A DNA stretch of 64,000 bases, taken from contig NC_083607.1 in the NCBI RefSeq assembly GCF_029168945.1, positions 35,573,257 to 35,637,256 on the forward strand, given 5' to 3'. The first letter of the stretch is position 1, and each line of letters starts with the position of its first letter. Under the pieces are notes generated by a model, which searched no databases, was not told the origin of the DNA, and saw nothing but the letters and a program-made list of their open reading frames with translations. The position numbers and the translations under genes were made by a program. The stretch comes from Cannabis sativa (lineage: Eukaryota > Streptophyta > Magnoliopsida > Rosales > Cannabaceae). This document shows positions 35,162-47,730 of this stretch, one piece after another.

Positions 35162-36191
35162 AAGGGATACTGAAATCCTTACTGTTTAAAGTACATCTGA
35201 ATAAACAGAAGACATATATCTCATATTTTAAAATATGGAATTGAGATAATACAGCGTAGATTTTTCTTCAGTAACATAACTTTCTAGTAATTTCGAATTT
35301 ACAAAGTTATAAATCTTCTCTGGTAGAGCTTGAATTATTATAGAATAACTCCTCCACCCCCAGAGTAACCACCATCTCAAAATTTTGAATGAGCTAGGGT
35401 AGATATAAGGATAACTGATATACAGTTCCTTAATATCTAACATATAGATCACTTTCATAAATATTTCTTGAATATCTTCTAACGTTCCTTATTTGATTAC
35501 ATCTCAGATAGCTCCCACTCAATAGCAGATGTCTGGTTAAATAATACTTTTAACCTCTTATTGCTTGGAGACTTATCTAGTTGTGACTTATTGTATTAGT
35601 CTGAAACTATAAGTTTCTTTTAAGACTAAATCATCAACATAGCAGACTAGTATTTGAAGTGAAAAATACTTGCTAGAGATTAAGTAATCAAAATTAAGAT
35701 ACTATAAAATGTTATGAGGATTAAGAAATCTTGGCTCAAGTCATTCGAATAGACTGTGCTAGAATTGTTTTATCTTATTCTCATAATTCTGATAAGTTAT
35801 TTCTATCCACATGAATGGTTAGATTTGCTTTTCAGTAGTGTTCTTAAGTTCCTATCACAAGTGTCAACCAAATGAAGATGGGTAAAGAATTTTAAAATTC
35901 TCCCACTCAATTAAGGTAGTGTGATACATTATCAAAGAACTTTTATAGGTATCATTATTTACTACAACAGTAAAACTAAATTGGAACATACAATCAAGAT
36001 CAATGATTTATACTGATAATAGCTAATTCATTATATTACTTTCATGTTTAAAAAAAATATGTGTTACATAGGGTATTGTGGATAAATTCCACCCCTAAGT
36101 ATATAGAGATTATGATCCACCCCTAAAGGTTATAAAGATCATGATTCTCTAAGTGTTATAGAGATTATGTGGAGTTGAATACAATCCAGAG
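35162..36191 (-). pseudogene. Decayed pol segment of M
   Basis: Between Tekay and A. Read on the minus strand, patches match copia pol: the RNase H GGTGGTTACTCTGGGGGTGG-like stretch near 35350-35385 and the GAGTGGGAG-type stretch near 35510 also seen in K. All frames are broken. CAGAG at 36187-36191 is the left target duplication of A. Confidence 0.75.
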
Positions 36192-38073
36192 TGTTGGGTT
36201 TTATGCCCTAAATAAAACTCTGTTTCAATGTAATCCAGATTATTCTATATCAATAAAGTAACAGAAGTAATTTTTCATTCACTTGTGTATGTTTTGGTTC
36301 ACTTAATCAATTGCTTGTCTATTTGATTTATAAATTCATCCAAACCCCTTTCACATACTTGAACATGTTTATTGTGTTGTCAACACAGTGGAAAATAAAC
36401 ATGACTATGTGAATAAAGTATTCCTAGATTTATCAGAACACTGGGTTTCACTGATATGACAATCTACAGCAGAGTTTACTTACATTTGGAGAAATGTTAT
36501 GTTCTTTCCAGAACATAGGTTAAAGTAAAGCTCAGGTTGGATGCATGGAGTATGCATTGGAATGGACCGATATTGAACTTTGAATTAGATTTTGAAACTT
36601 ACCGTAAACATCTATTCAATTCAATATCAGAAGTTGATCCTAGATCACATGATCTAAATCTTGATATGGTTAGGCTTAATTTCAAGAGTGTTATTCGTGT
36701 TCTTTGATTTGTTAGTTAAGCCTAAAACTGTAGTCTGGGCAATACATACATTTTGGGAACACGGTAGTGCGATTGAGTGGGAGCGCTAACATAAATATGG
36801 AATCTATAGCTTCATCTGGCGAATAGTAAGCAAAGGGTGATCTCCTTCGAGCTTAACAAACGAGATAAATGATTGAGTACTCATTTCACTTAGTTGAAAT
36901 ATCATTTATACAGGGTTAAGTGTTTTAAGGATAAAATACATTGTAGGGTGTTACGATAATCTAAGTCCCTTTACAGTGTAGATCATCCATATAGAGGATC
37001 ATTGATCACATTAGGATTATAACAATGGATAACTAATAATGTGTCTATATGGTGGAACATATAGAGCATTCTATATACTGAGAGTGCAATTCTGAGTTCT
37101 ATGTGTGGATTCAACGAAGAATTAATAAGTCAGTGAATTTAAGTGGTAAATTCAAGATCTGCTTATTGGAAGCTCGGATATATAGACCCATGGTCCCCTC
37201 ACTAGTTGAGATGATATTACTTGTAGGACTCATTTAATTGATTTTAATTAATCAATTAAGAATTCTCAAGATACACTTGTCAGTTTGAGAATTTAGCACT
37301 CATTAAGGGCAAAACAGTAAATAGAGATTTTGAAGGGCATATTTATTAATTAGGAAACTTTAATTAGTTTCATTATTAATAAAATAAATGATAATATATT
37401 ATTTGATAATTATTTTTAATTATTAAGTAATTAGATTTATCATTAATATGGTTGAACAATGGAATTGGCAACATTTCACAAAAAGGGAAACTATCAAGTG
37501 TAGGAAAAGGAAAGTTGGAAAAGAGGCAAGCCTTGTTTCCACATTGCCTAGGCCGGCCCCTTTACCTTCCTTTTCCCCTTGATTTTCTCAGTTCAAAATG
37601 TCAATCATAGCCCTTGGTGGTCTTCTATAAATAGAAGGCAAAGGCTTCAGAATTTAACAATCTCTGTACAAGCTTTTCACAGCATTATTCTGAAAGAATT
37701 TTCTCTCAGAAAATTCTCTCTGAGCCGCCACCCTCTCTCTCTCTATACCTTCACTGTTTCGAAATGTATGAGTGCTAGAGTAGTGCCCACACACATCAAG
37801 TAATACCTCAATCATAGTGAGGAAGGCTGTGTAGAATTCAGAAACAACAAAGAAGGACTTTCGGGCTCAGATCTTGATTATACTCTGCTACAGAAAGGAA
37901 TCAAGGGTTAGAGATCTGAGTGGGAGGAGACATATATATTCCGCTGCAATCACTGTAAGATTTCTGATACTCTTATGTGTTTAATTTCATATCGTTTTAG
38001 AAGTTCATATTTAGGTTGTTAAATCAACATACTTGTGAGTAGATCTAAGTTCCTGGTAAAATAACTTCCAACA
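36192..38073 (+). repeat. A 5' LTR
   Basis: 1882 bp from TGTTGGGTTT to TTCCAACA. GGCCGGCC at 37551-37558, TATA box at 37625-37633, donor-like GTAAG at 37955. A 74-codon open frame over the transcript start (37579-37803) recurs in the 3' copy but shows no domain and is probably chance. Confidence 0.95.
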
Positions 38074-38074
38074 A

Positions 38075-38091
38075 CTGGCACCAGAGCCATG
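38075..38091 (+). other. A primer-binding site
   Basis: CTGGCACCAGAGCCATG, a variant of the Met-tRNA primer site, starts two bases after the LTR. Confidence 0.87.
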
Positions 38092-40691
38092 GTAATTGAT
38101 TTGCTTGCAAGAAATTTGGACTTAAAACGATTTGCTTATTTTTTGGATGGTATCATGTTGCTTTGAGTGTCATATTGATGTTTGAATGTTGTTTGTGAAT
38201 TCTGGGAAAAATGGTTACTGTTTTTATTCTGTAATTATTTTTTTTGGATAGTTTGGAAAATTCTAAACAATTTACTTTTTTACAGAACTCGATTTCGATT
38301 TAATTTGAATTAGTTATGAATTTTTGAAAATTGGAAAAATCGGGGTGACGAGCAACCTCATCAAGCGCGCGGAAGGGCTGCTTGCAGCCTCCCTGCGCCG
38401 TGATTTCTCGGCCAATCACCCCAGATCCGCGCGCGGATGGCCATGCACAGCATGTCATCCGTACAGTTCACCCAATTTTCCAATTTTTTCGATTTTTCAT
38501 GCTATTTCATGGAATTAAATTCCGATTTTTTGTGTAGTTTTGTATGTTGATTTTTGTTTTTCAAATTTCAAATCTAATTATCAGAAATAAATTAATTTTA
38601 ATTTTTAAAATTAATTTTAGATATTAGTGTAATTTGATTTTGAAAATAAGAAAAAATCAAGTTTTGCCTACCTTTTTCTTATTTCCTTTAAAATTTGATT
38701 ATTTTATTTTTTTTAAGGTCAGATATTAATTTTTTTTGGTAACTTGACCTTAATTAAAATAAGATCACAATAATCATGATAATTTTAAAAGATGAAATAA
38801 GGTATTTTTGTTAACTTTTAAATTTTGTTATTTTTTAATTAAATTAAATTGTAAAACAAGAAAAGGGTATGTATTTACCTTTTTCTATTTTATTATTTAA
38901 TTTATTAAATAACATGAAATTTAAAAGAAAAGTTAGCAATTTATTTTGAAATGACATTTAGGTTACCCAAAACCTAATTTTTCAAAATGGTAGGTTTAAT
39001 TTTATTTTATTTTTCGAAATAAATGATTAAAATTAAATAAATCCTACATCCAACTATCCAAATCTAACCTTGTTGCAGGAGTATGTGTTTTAGATTGTTT
39101 GTAAGTTTTCTAAAACCTATTATTGCTTGATCTAAATTGCCTTGGTTAAATTGATGATAGATCAGTTGATCTAATTTTAACCAAAGGTTCAATTGACGAT
39201 AGATCAAGTAAATAATTTGTAACAGGTAATTTTTACAAACTTCTTTCATCTGTGTATGACTTAGCAACATGATAGGATCCATCCAAATGTGTATGCCTGT
39301 GTGAGCCTATATGTTTAATTTCTATTATAGATACATATAGGTGGTTGTTGCTAAATAAAATATCATAACTGATAGATTTTATTTAGGCTCATTTAGTTGT
39401 GAGCCTATTCAATTAATAACAGTTATTCATTGTAAGGTTAAATTCCTCTCTTTTGGGCCTTGTGTGAGAGTTGGGAGCCTTAGAAGTGGGTGCGACATAC
39501 TGGACCCAGCTCCCCCTCACATGAACAACCCCAATTGTGAAGACCCATTTGCCTGATTTGGATAACTGTGATAGGTTAATTATATTAGTTTGACCTAATA
39601 AAAGATTGATTAGCAACATAATTAATTTCATTGTTCCTTGAAATTAATTTAAGAAAAAAAAACATAGTTTGAATGGTCATATTCTAGAAAGCTATATGTA
39701 TTTTTCTTGTTTTAATTAAATATGGAATTATAACCATATAAATTCTTTCTGAATCTTAATTTTATAATTTCATTAAATATTACTATTTAAGTTGAGATTT
39801 AGTTAAATCTATCAAATCAACTTAGATTCGAATATTTTTGAATTTCCTATTATAAATTAAGTTGAGGAATTTTGGAAATTGGTTATTGAGATTCTTTAGA
39901 TATTTTTTAAGTTGATATTTTCTAAATATGGGAACTTAAAATGGAATATCTTCTAAATTAAGTGGTTACTACTTAATTGGTAATATTTAATTAAGTCATT
40001 GTTTGAGGAATATTTTTAAGTTGGGTATTTAGATTTTCTAAACAACTTAAATAAGATATTTTTCAAAATTATTCCATTTTTGAAATTTAATTAAAGTTTT
40101 TACTTTAATTTGTAATATTTCATTATTGAGATATGGAATATAAATGATTAGACAAAATACATGTTTAAATAATGAGCTTTAATCAAAGAGAAATTCGATC
40201 TCCATTGTTGGTTTTACATAGCTATTGTTTTAGTGAGTAATCCTCCCTAATGGAGGAACGTTCATTAGCAAGTTAGCGCCGTTTAATCTCGAAAGATAAG
40301 TATTCTTATAGGTTTATTTATATGGTTCATGACCACCCTAATGGTGGCGACTATGTAAGACTTATAAGAATGCGAAACAATGGTAGAAGCTCATAAGATA
40401 GAATTGCCTTGACTCTCGCCTAAACGGGACAACGCTGAATTCCAATCTTGATCGAATAAAAGGTTGCTAGAATGTTTGACATTTTAGATGAATTGACAAC
40501 TCTATTCAATGGATGATGCTTTGACTCTCGCCTAAACGGGACACTGTATCAGTTCGTTGGAAACCTTGGAAAATAAACTATGTTAGATTTAGTATTTTTA
40601 TAACATAAGTGATTGTTTGTTTTCTGAACCTGTGTATGAATTTATAGAACCGAAACCTTACTTCTGTTTATTGATATGTTGTAGTGCCAAA
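38092..40691 (+). other. A untranslated leader, possibly spliced
   Basis: 2.6 kb with the same conserved islands as K: a GC-rich stretch near 38340-38480, the mini-exon candidate, the block near 39434-39545, and the pre-gag block 40190-40575 with 20-bp repeats at 40411-40430 and 40523-40542. A TTGTAG acceptor-like site ends at 40684, seven bases before the gag ATG. No gene is called within it. Confidence 0.72.
39079..39100 (+). other. Candidate 22-nt mini-exon in A leader
   Basis: Flanked by ATCTAACCTTGTTGCAG on the left and GTAAGTTTTC on the right. The length equals those in K and M. Another acceptor-like TAACAG ends at 39225. Confidence 0.45.
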
Positions 40692-43600
40692 ATGAATAAC
40701 CCTCATCCCGATCCACTCCTAGTTAGTATCTTTGCAAAAGAACTCAATAGTGTGAAAATCCATCCTGGTAGTTGCATTAACTCGCACCTATTGTTGATGA
40801 ATCTGAAATTCGAAAAGGCAAATCTACTAGGAATTGATTTATCAAAGGAACAATGGGTGAAACTCATACTTTATAGTCTTCCTCAGGAGTATAACAGTTT
40901 TGTTCTATATTACTTATTGAACAATCCTAACTCCTCCGACATGGACAAACTCGAGTCTGAGTTGAGGGCCCATGAGCGGGATCTGATTGCAATGAGACCT
41001 GCTAGCATTGCAAGTTTTAATCAGAGGAAGAAGATTAAGCATGAGGGCTCCAACAAAGCTGCTTCTTCAAGTACAAATGTCAGACATCATGTTCTATGTG
41101 CGAATTGTAATGGAAAGGGACATAAAGAAGTACAATGTCCCAGGCTTCTAGACAATTCAAACGAAGGTGATGCTTTTGTATTTGAATCATGTGTTTTAGA
41201 GAACGACAAATCCTCGTGGATTGTTGATTCTGGATCTACTAACCATGTATGTTCTTCATTACAGCTGCTTGAAACTTGGGAGAATCTTCACCCAGATGAG
41301 TTAAAGCTTAAAGTTGGAAATGGCGAGTTGGTATCAGTTAAAGCAAGAGGAACAGCCCCAATCAAGTTTAATTCTAAGAAGTTTTTACTTTTAGAGAATG
41401 TTTTATATATTCCTAATTTTAGTAGAAACTTGATTAGTGTTTCATGTTTACAGACACAATTTTATATATTGAATTTTTCGAGTTCAAATTGTTCAATTTC
41501 TCGTAATGGATTTCATATATGTGTTGCAAACATGGAACGAGGGCTTTATGTTTTAAGACCTGATACTCAAATCTCACTAAATACTGAACTTTTCAATGTA
41601 GCTAGACCTAGAAGCCTTAAGAGAAAAGAGATTGATAATGATGATCAAACTTATCTATGGCATTTACGTTTAGGTCATATAGGCTTTGATAGACTCAATA
41701 GGCTAACCAAAGACGGTCCATTGAAAAATGTCGTCTTAGGAGAGCTGCCAGTCTGCGAGTCTTGCCTAGAAGGTAAAATGACAAAACGTTCTTTCTCTGC
41801 AAAGGGAGAGCGTGCCAAAGAACCCCTAGGGTTAGTACATTCAGATGTTTGCGGACCGCTGAATGTAAAAGCCAGAGGAGGTTATGAGTATTTCGTCACT
41901 TTCATTGACGATTTCTCTAGATATAGTTTTCTTTACCTAATGCAAAAGAAATCTGAAACGTTTGAAAAGTTTCAGGAATTTCATGCTTTGGCTCAAAACC
42001 AATTAGGTAAAACATTAAAGATCTTGCGAACTGATAGGGGTGGAGAATATATGGATATGCAGTTCAAAGATCATTTAATTGAACTTGGAATTGAATCCCA
42101 ATATACTGCCCCTAGCACTCCACAGCAGAATGGAGTTGCAGAAAGAAGAAATCGCACTCTCTTAGAAATGGTTAGGTCTATGCTGAGTTACTCAACTCTG
42201 TCTACATCCTTCTGGGGATATGCTATTCAAATGGCAAACGACATTTTGAATGTTGTTCCATCTAAAGCAGTCCCTAAGACACCTGTCGAACTATGGAATG
42301 GTCGCACACCTAGTTTGCGCCATTATAGGATTTGGGGGTGCCCTGCTCAAGTCTTAAGAAAGAAAGAAAGCAAACTAGAATCGCGAACTGAAGTTTGCAT
42401 GTTTGTCGGAAATTCTAAAGAGACTAGGGGTGGACTATTCTATAGTCACAAGGATAACAAAGTGTTTGTCTCTACAAATGCTACTTTCCTTGAAGAGAAC
42501 TATATGAAAGACAACAAACCGAAAAGTGAAATTGTATTAGAGGAAATGCTCACAGATATTGTTCCTTCAAATGTACCATCTTCTTCTACTCAAGAAGAGG
42601 AACATCCCACTCCCTTAGTTGTAGCAACTGAGAAAACTACTACTAAAGCTCCTGTTCAGAAAGTCACCGCTCCTCGTCGTAGTGGGAGGGTTTCAACGAA
42701 ACCATCTCGTTATGGCTTGGATGGTGAAATCAATATGGTCGTTGGTGACGGTATTGATGACGACCCAATGAGCTATAAACAGGCAATGGCAAGTCCGCAA
42801 CGGAAGCGATGGTCAGCCGGTATGGATTCAGAAATGGATTCCATGAAGAAGAACAAAGTCTGGGAATATGTAGAACCACCTGAAGATTTTCGTCCAATTG
42901 GATGTAAATGGGTCTACAAGAAGAAAGGAGGTGCTGGAGGCGAAGTCGAAACTTTCAAAGCTAGACTGGTCGCCAAAGGTTATACCCAGAGAGAAGGTGT
43001 GGACTATGAGGAAACTTTTAGTCCTGTTGCCATGCTCAAATCCATCCGAATTCTTCTCTCCATAGCTGCCGCCTTAGATTATGAAATCTAGCAAATGGAT
43101 GTCAAGACAGCCTTTCTTAATGGGCTTCTTGAAGAAACCATCTATATGGAGCAACAAGAAGGTTATGTTCTTCCTGGGCAGGAGAATAAAGTTTGCAAGT
43201 TAAATAGGTCCATATATGGGCTTAAGCAAGCTTCTCGCTCATGGAACAAAAGGTTTGATGAGATCATCAAGACCTACGGCTTTCATTAAAATGAAGATGA
43301 ACCTTGTGTTTACCAACTCAAGGAAAACCAAGTAGTAGTATTCCTGGTCCTTTATGTTGATGACATTTTGATCATTGGAAACAATGTCAAGAAAATGACT
43401 CACATCAAGGAATGGCTTGACACTCAATTCGACATGAAAGACTTGGGTGAGGCAGCCTATGTTCTTGGTATTCAGATTGTCAAAAACCGGAAGAATAGAT
43501 CCCTTGCTCTCTCTCAAACAGCCTACATTGACAAAGTTCTTGAGAGATTTTCCATGACCAATACCAAAGGGGCAAACATGCCCTCTAGACATGGTATCCG

Positions 43601-44330
43601 TCTATCTAAGGAACAGTGTCCTACTGATCCTCAAGAGATAGAAGACATGGCAAAAATTCCTTATGCTTCTGCAGTTGGGAGTCTGATGTATGCTATGCTA
43701 TGCACTAGACCTGACATCTGCTATGCAGTTGGAATCATGAGCAGGTATCAGTCAAATCCAGGAAGGGTACATTGGAACGCGGTTAAGTATATTTTGAAAT
43801 ACTTAAAGAGTACAAGAGATTATGTATTAGTCTACAAGGGTGGTGCTTTGAATCCCTTAGGCTATACAGACTAAGATTTCCAGGCATGTCTTGAAGACAG
43901 GAAATCTACATCTGGGATGGTGTTTACTCTTGGGGGTGGAGCAGTGGTTTGGAGAAGTGCCAAACAAACTGCGATTTCGGATTCTACCATGGAGGCAGAA
44001 TACATAGTTGCGGCTGAAGCAGCTAAAGAGGTTGTCTGGCTTAGGAAGTTCTTCACCAGTCTTGGTGTAGTTCCTGGAATGAAAAGGCCTCTAGTCCTGC
44101 TTTGTGATAACACTGGAGCTATAGCCAACAGTAAGGAACCTCGGAGCCACAAGAGAAGTAAGCACATAGAAAGAAAGTATCATATTATCAGAGAATATGT
44201 GGCAAGAGGGGATGTACTGGTGGAGAAAGTGGATACGCAGGATAACTTGGCTGATCCATTCACCAAAGTCTTGGCAGTAACTTCATTCGAAAAGCACCGT
44301 CAGAATTTAGGATTAATTGAAATGTACTGA
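40692..44330 (+). pseudogene. A gag-pol polyprotein, three nonsense codons
   Basis: One frame from ATG at 40692 (MNNPHPDPL). Gag is short: the N-terminal part seen in M is missing. In order: zinc knuckle CANCNGKGHKEVQC, protease WIVDSGSTNHVC, integrase zinc region (LWHLRLGH, then CESC), integrase core Asp near 41844, Asp near 42033, Glu near 42141 with 35-residue spacing, RT with YVDD near 43352-43363, RNase H with STMEAEY and CDNTGAI, ending LGLIEMY. Stops interrupt at 43089-43091 (P has Trp), 43287-43289 (P has Gln) and 43872-43874 (P has Ser). All three fall in the RT/RNase H part. No frameshift is seen. A frame on the opposite strand at 43239-43592 is a shadow. Confidence 0.92.
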
Positions 44331-44346
44331 TTTGTTTTATATTAGT

Positions 44347-44359
44347 GCAAGTGGGAGTT
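44347..44359 (+). other. A polypurine tract
   Basis: GCAAGTGGGAGTT directly precedes the 3' LTR, about 16 bases after the pol stop. Confidence 0.88.
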
Positions 44360-46243
44360 TGTTGGGTTTTATGCCCTAAATAAAACTCTGTTTCAATGTA
44401 ATCCAGATTATTCTATATCAATAAAGTAACAGAAGTAATTTTTCATTCACTTGTGTATGTTTTGGTTCACTTAATCAATTGCTTGTCTATTTGATTTATA
44501 AATTCATCCAAACCCCTTTCACATACTTGAACATGTTTATTGTGTTGTCAACACAGTGGAAAATAAACATGACTATGTGAATAAAGTATTCCTAGATTTA
44601 TCAGAACACTGGGTTTCACTGATATGACAATCTACAACAGAGTTTACTTACATTTGGAGAAATGTTATGTTCTTTCCAGAACATAGGTTAAAGTAAAGCT
44701 CAGGTTGGATGCATGGAGTATGCATTGGAATGGACCGATATTGAACTTTGAATTATATTTTGAAACTTACCGTAAACATCTATTCAATTCAATATCAGAA
44801 GTTGATCCTAGATCACATGATCTAAATCCTGATATGGTTAGGCTTAATTTCAAGAGTGTTATTTGTGTTCTTTGATTTGTTAGTTAAGCCTAAAACTGTA
44901 GTCTGGGCAATACATACATTTTGGGAACACGGTAGTGCGATTGAGTGGGAGCGCTAACATAAATATGGAATCTATAGCTTCTATCTGGCGAATAGTAAGC
45001 AAAGGGTGATCTCCTTCGAGCTTAACCAAACGAGATAAATGATTGAGTACTCATTTCACTTAGTTGAAATATCATTTATACAGGGTTAAGTGTTTTAAGG
45101 ATAAAATACATTGTAGGGTGTTACGGTAATCTAAGTCCCTTTACAGTGTAGATCATCCATATAGAGGATCATTGATCACATTAGGATTATAACAATGGAT
45201 AACTAATAATGTGTCTATATGGTGGAACATATAGAGCATTCTATATACTGAGAGTGCAATTCTGAGTTCTATGTGTGGATTCAACGAAGAATTAATAAGT
45301 CAGTGAATTTAAGTGGTAAATTCAAGATCTGCTTATTGGAAGCTCGGATATATAGACCCATGGTCCCCTCACTAGTTGAGATGATATTACTTGTAGGACT
45401 CATTTAATTGATTTTAATTAATCAATTAAGAATTCTCAAGATAAACTTGTCAGTTTGAGAATTTAGCACTCATTAAGGGCAAAACAGTAAATAGAGATTT
45501 TGAAGGGCATATTTATTAATTAGAAAACTTTAATTAGTTTCATTATTAATAAAATAAATGATAATATATTATTTGATAATTATTTTTAATTATTAAGTAA
45601 TTAGATTTATCATTAATATGGTTGAACAATGGAATTGGCAACATTTCACAAAAAGGGAAACTATCAAGTGTAGGAAAAGGAAAGTTGGAAAAGAGGCAAG
45701 CCTTGTTTCCACATTGCCTAGGCCGGCCCCTTTACCTTCCTTTTTCCCTTGATTTTCTCAGTTCAAAATGTTAATCATAGCCCTTGGTGGGCTTCTATAA
45801 ATAGAAGGCAAAGGCTTCAGAATTTAACAATCTCTGTACAAGCTTTTCACAGCATTATTCTGAAAGAATTTTCTTTCAGAAAATTCTCTCTGAGCCGCCA
45901 CCCTCTCTCTCTCTATACCTTCACTGTTTCGAAATGTATGAGTGCTAGAGTAGTGCCCACACACATCAAGTAATACCTCAATCATAGTGAGAAAGGCTGT
46001 GTAGAATTCAGAAACAACAAAGAAGGACTTTCGGGCTCAGATCTTGATTATACTCTGCTACAGAAAGGAATCAAGGGTTAGAGATTTGAGTGGGAGGAGA
46101 CATATATATTCCGCTGCAATCACTGTAAGATTTCTAATACTCTTATGTGTTTAATTTCATATCGTTTTAGAAGTTCATATTTAGGTTGTTAAATCAACAT
46201 ACTTGTGAGTAGATCTAAGTTCCTGGTAAAATAACTTCCAACA
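44360..46243 (+). repeat. A 3' LTR
   Basis: 1884 bp, about 99% identical to 36192-38073 by eye. TATA box at 45795-45803. Confidence 0.95.
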
Positions 46244-46845
46244 CAGAGTTCATTAGATATAAAAGATCGTTGAACTGCATAGTTTTCTTAACTTTTCTCC
46301 ACCCCTATCAGATCAAAAGATCCTTTTATTAAATAAATTCTCAATAATTGTATTAGAATTAACAATTATTTATAAACATAGAAATAATTTCTAGTGTTTA
46401 TTTAATATAACTCTATGAAGAGTTGTAATTATTATAGAATTTGTATCAATAATAAAAACACTTACACATACAAACATATAAATATAATGTGGTAATTGTG
46501 GTTTCAGATAAAGTAAATGAAGCTCAATCTCATAAATTGCAATTTATTTGTAGTAGAAAATAAAATATTATTACTAAAAAAAAATGTATTGCAACATTAT
46601 GAGAAAAACAGGGATAAAAATCCCAAACTAAAAATTCGAAATCCAAATTGTTTTAAAACTAAAACAATTAATTCAAAAAAAAAAATGAGCTTCATCTTCA
46701 TCTTGGACGATCTTCACCCTTTTGTCCAGCTTTCCGATCCAATTCACTAGGATAGCATCTGAGTTTAAGTAGCTTGGCCTATAAGAAGAAGAAACAAATA
46801 AACAAAGTTAGTCCAGAATCAAAAATCCAATTGGATAATAATTCA
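46244..46845 (-). pseudogene. M integrase scrap and degraded segment
   Basis: Right of A. On the minus strand, 46320-46244 matches the integrase stretch around GATAGGGGTGGAGA in A, showing that A inserted into the M pol. The rest to 46845 is AT-rich and too broken to assign. Open frames on the plus strand at 46517-46956 have low-complexity Lys/Asn-rich sequence and are not called genes. Confidence 0.7.
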
Positions 46846-47730
46846 CTAAAACTCATCAAGTTTATAGAAAGAAATACCTTGTTTCTTTGCAAGAAGTTTA
46901 GGACATTGGGGTTTCCAATGACCTTTCTCATTGCAGTAGAAATACTTTCCTTTTAGTGCATCACCAGTAGCAGCAGCCTTTTTGTTTTGAACTGTTTTCA
47001 CAGCTTTGGCTCGCTTCTTGGTATTTTTCCACTTCTTCTTAGATTTGGGTCTTGAAGTAGAGGCAACATGTGCCTCAGGTTTAAACGTCCCATTACCATT
47101 GCCAGAATTGTGAGGTTTACCCCCTTTCTTTTTGGGTCCTCCAATCAAATTTTCATATGTCTGAAGGTCATTGACTAACTCATGAAAGTCTATGTCCTTT
47201 TTATTCATGACATAATTTGACGTATAGGGCAGAAATGATGGAGTCAGACTATTCAAGATAAGGCTTACTTGAGTAGTGTGATCCATTTCAGCACCATGAT
47301 CCTTGGCTTCTTGGAAATAACTTGCCATAAGGAGAACATGATCACGCACATTCTGATGGGATTCCATTCGTGCATTGATGAACTTCTTAGTCGTGTCAAA
47401 GCGAGACTGAATTGATGCCATACCGAATAGCTCAGTTAACTTCGTCATAATTTCTGCAGCCGTTTCGGTTTTTACAAACCGAGTTTTAAGGGTGTCAAAC
47501 CATGCTGGAAAGCATGAAGTATCGAGCTTTATTGTTAGCATTCTGCCAACGCTCGTACTTCTCTTTAACAGCTTTGGTTGCATTATCACCCGGCTGATCA
47601 GGAGACGGCTCAGTTAACACAAAAAGGCACTTTCTCCTATGAGAGCAATATTAATGTTCTCATTCCATTTTGGAAAGTTAGATCCATTTAGCTTATTTTC
47701 GGTCAAGAGTGATAACATGGGATTCGACAT
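46846..47730 (-). pseudogene. M gag, frameshifted
   Basis: Starts at ATG 47730 (MSNPMLSLLTENKLNGSNF). The reading frame changes near 47637 and again near 47505, after which 247 codons stay open (47589-46846). They contain the copia gag core (MESHQNVRDHVLLM, LTPSFLPYTSNYVMNKK), a Lys-rich stretch and a zinc knuckle YFYCNEKGHWKPQC in which the first Cys of CCHC is Tyr. A TTGTAG acceptor-like site lies 14 bases upstream of the ATG (47745-47750). The protein would package RNA; this copy is broken. M, unlike A, keeps the normal gag N terminus. Confidence 0.88.

Larger units (their letters stand above)
36192..46243 (+). mobile_element. Copia element A, youngest insertion
   Basis: 10,052 bp with LTRs 36192-38073 and 44360-46243, perfect CAGAG duplications at 36187-36191 and 46244-46248, primer site, leader, one gag-pol frame and polypurine tract. 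By-eye comparison of the LTRs finds about 17 substitutions and 2 single-base indels in 1.88 kb, roughly 1%. RT/RNase H motifs ([19 protein letters not shown]) resemble the Angela/BARE lineage. Three stops in pol and a shortened gag mean this copy is not autonomous. Confidence 0.95.

Noticed and set aside
37579..37803. 74-codon frame in the A 5' LTR, repeated at 45749-45973.
   Set aside because: Present twice only because LTRs are duplicates; spans the promoter and transcript start; no domain.
46517..46956. Lys/Asn-rich plus-strand frames.
   Set aside because: AT-rich low-complexity translation in degraded M sequence.
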